A DNA stretch of 60,306 nucleotides. It comes from an uncultured Blautia sp. GTDB taxonomy: Bacteria; Bacillota; Clostridia; Lachnospirales; Lachnospiraceae. The stretch covers positions 1 through 60,306 of the forward strand of contig UQCM01000014.1 in NCBI GenBank assembly GCA_900539525.1. Direction: 5' to 3'. Made by a program: the position numbers and the translations under genes. Shown here one piece after another: positions 60,039-60,306 of this stretch (positions are counted from its first letter, which is position 1; every line of letters starts with the position of its first letter). The notes under the pieces were generated by a model. It did no database searches and had not been told where the DNA came from. It worked only from the letters and a program-made list of their open reading frames with translations.

Positions 60039-60067
60039 TTGCAATTCTTCAGAGTCTGTGTTATAGT
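60039..60067 (+). promoter_or_regulatory. Promoter of the glycine riboswitch transcript
   Basis: TTGCAA (60039-60044), 17-bp spacer and TATAGT (60062-60067). Confidence 0.6.
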
Positions 60068-60104
60068 AGGCGTTGCCGTTGCAGACAGATGTCTGCAGCG
60101 CACA

Positions 60105-60183
60105 CTCTGGAGAGTCTCACAGAACGAGCGCCGAAGGTGTACGGCAGGTATTCCTGCTAATCTCTCAGGCAAAAGGACAGAGG
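60105..60183 (+). ncRNA. Glycine riboswitch, single aptamer
   Basis: The conserved glycine aptamer core is present: CTCTGGAGAG at the 5' side, GCGCCGAAGG in the middle, and AATCTCTCAGGCAAAAGGAC then AGAG at the 3' side. Only one aptamer is seen; a short hairpin GCAGAC/GTCTGC (60081-60096) stands where a second one would be. The terminator that follows indicates control of transcription. The regulated gene lies beyond the window; glycine cleavage or a glycine/alanine symporter are the usual targets. Confidence 0.92.
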
Positions 60184-60208
60184 TATATCTGTATATGTTC
60201 TACTCTTT

Positions 60209-60239
60209 AGAGGGCTGATAATTTATCAGCTCTTTTTTG
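60209..60239 (+). terminator. Riboswitch-associated terminator
   Basis: GCTGAT (60214-60219) pairs with ATCAGC (60225-60230), extended by AGAG/CTCT-type pairs, then six or more T. It is 26 nt after the aptamer and is the likely expression platform. Sequence from 60240 to the end shows no start codon with a ribosome site. Confidence 0.85.
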
Positions 60240-60306
60240 ACGTTCGGAAAAACTAGTATGATCCACCCTAAATACCGTACTGTTTCGGTGAGGATGCTTT
60301 TTCGAG

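Overview
The window reads as chromosome of a Gram-positive gut anaerobe of the Lachnospiraceae, most likely Blautia or a close relative. This rests on AGGAGG-type ribosome sites with ATG, GTG and TTG starts, sigma-A promoters, rubrerythrin, Hdr-type redox proteins, a CD1871A-type CXXC protein, raffinose-type sugar import without its own ATPase, and a GH31 glucosidase that resembles (from memory) the Blautia obeum enzyme. I see no tRNA or rRNA gene, no CRISPR array, no integrase and no complete insertion sequence.

Layout. 0-7.2 kb: a shortened YczE-like membrane gene, a multi-hairpin intergenic element, a pyridoxamine kinase and a five-gene peptide/nickel-type ABC importer. 7.2-10.3 kb: pantothenate-to-CoA genes (coaX and a PanT-like ECF S component on minus, coaBC on plus) and a small overlapping gene. 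10.3-19.3 kb: KtrB/TrkH potassium channel, AI-2E-family permease, Mrp/Nbp35 ATPase, an uncharacterised radical-SAM DNA-repair pair, an HPr-like protein without the active-site histidine, and a nuclease-helicase fusion. 19.5-29 kb: purL, a degenerate RAYT-like protein, and the str operon (rpsL-rpsG-fusA, with tuf under its own promoter). 29-40.5 kb: two AraC regulators, a GH31 alpha-glucosidase, and an alpha-galactoside locus (binding protein, two permeases, GH36 alpha-galactosidase, amylosucrase-like GH13). 40.6-46.1 kb: a thioredoxin-like lipoprotein / CXXC peptide / membrane 4Fe-4S protein trio, gene remnants, a diguanylate cyclase, rubrerythrin and a VanZ-like protein with a tandem-repeat tail.

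46.2-60 kb is the most interesting part. Twelve genes in a row encode a malate/lactate-type dehydrogenase, HdrB-HdrC-HdrA, the four Flx subunits (D, C, B, A), a soluble two-subunit fumarate reductase, an AspT-type dicarboxylate exchanger and two-subunit fumarase; a YoaK-like membrane gene follows. Together they can carry oxaloacetate to malate, fumarate and succinate and export it. The fumarate reductase has no membrane anchor and lies next to an NADH-oxidising flavin-bifurcation module, so I propose that fumarate is the electron sink of a soluble Flx-Hdr complex: NADH would drive fumarate reduction and ferredoxin reduction together. A Rex-like operator over the promoter of the first gene fits NADH-responsive control. 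The window ends with a single-aptamer glycine riboswitch and terminator for a gene beyond the edge.

A second theme is a set of short, dispersed, hairpin-forming intergenic repeats. Two of them supply the final codons and stop of neighbouring genes, and one pair shows a compensatory base change in its stem.
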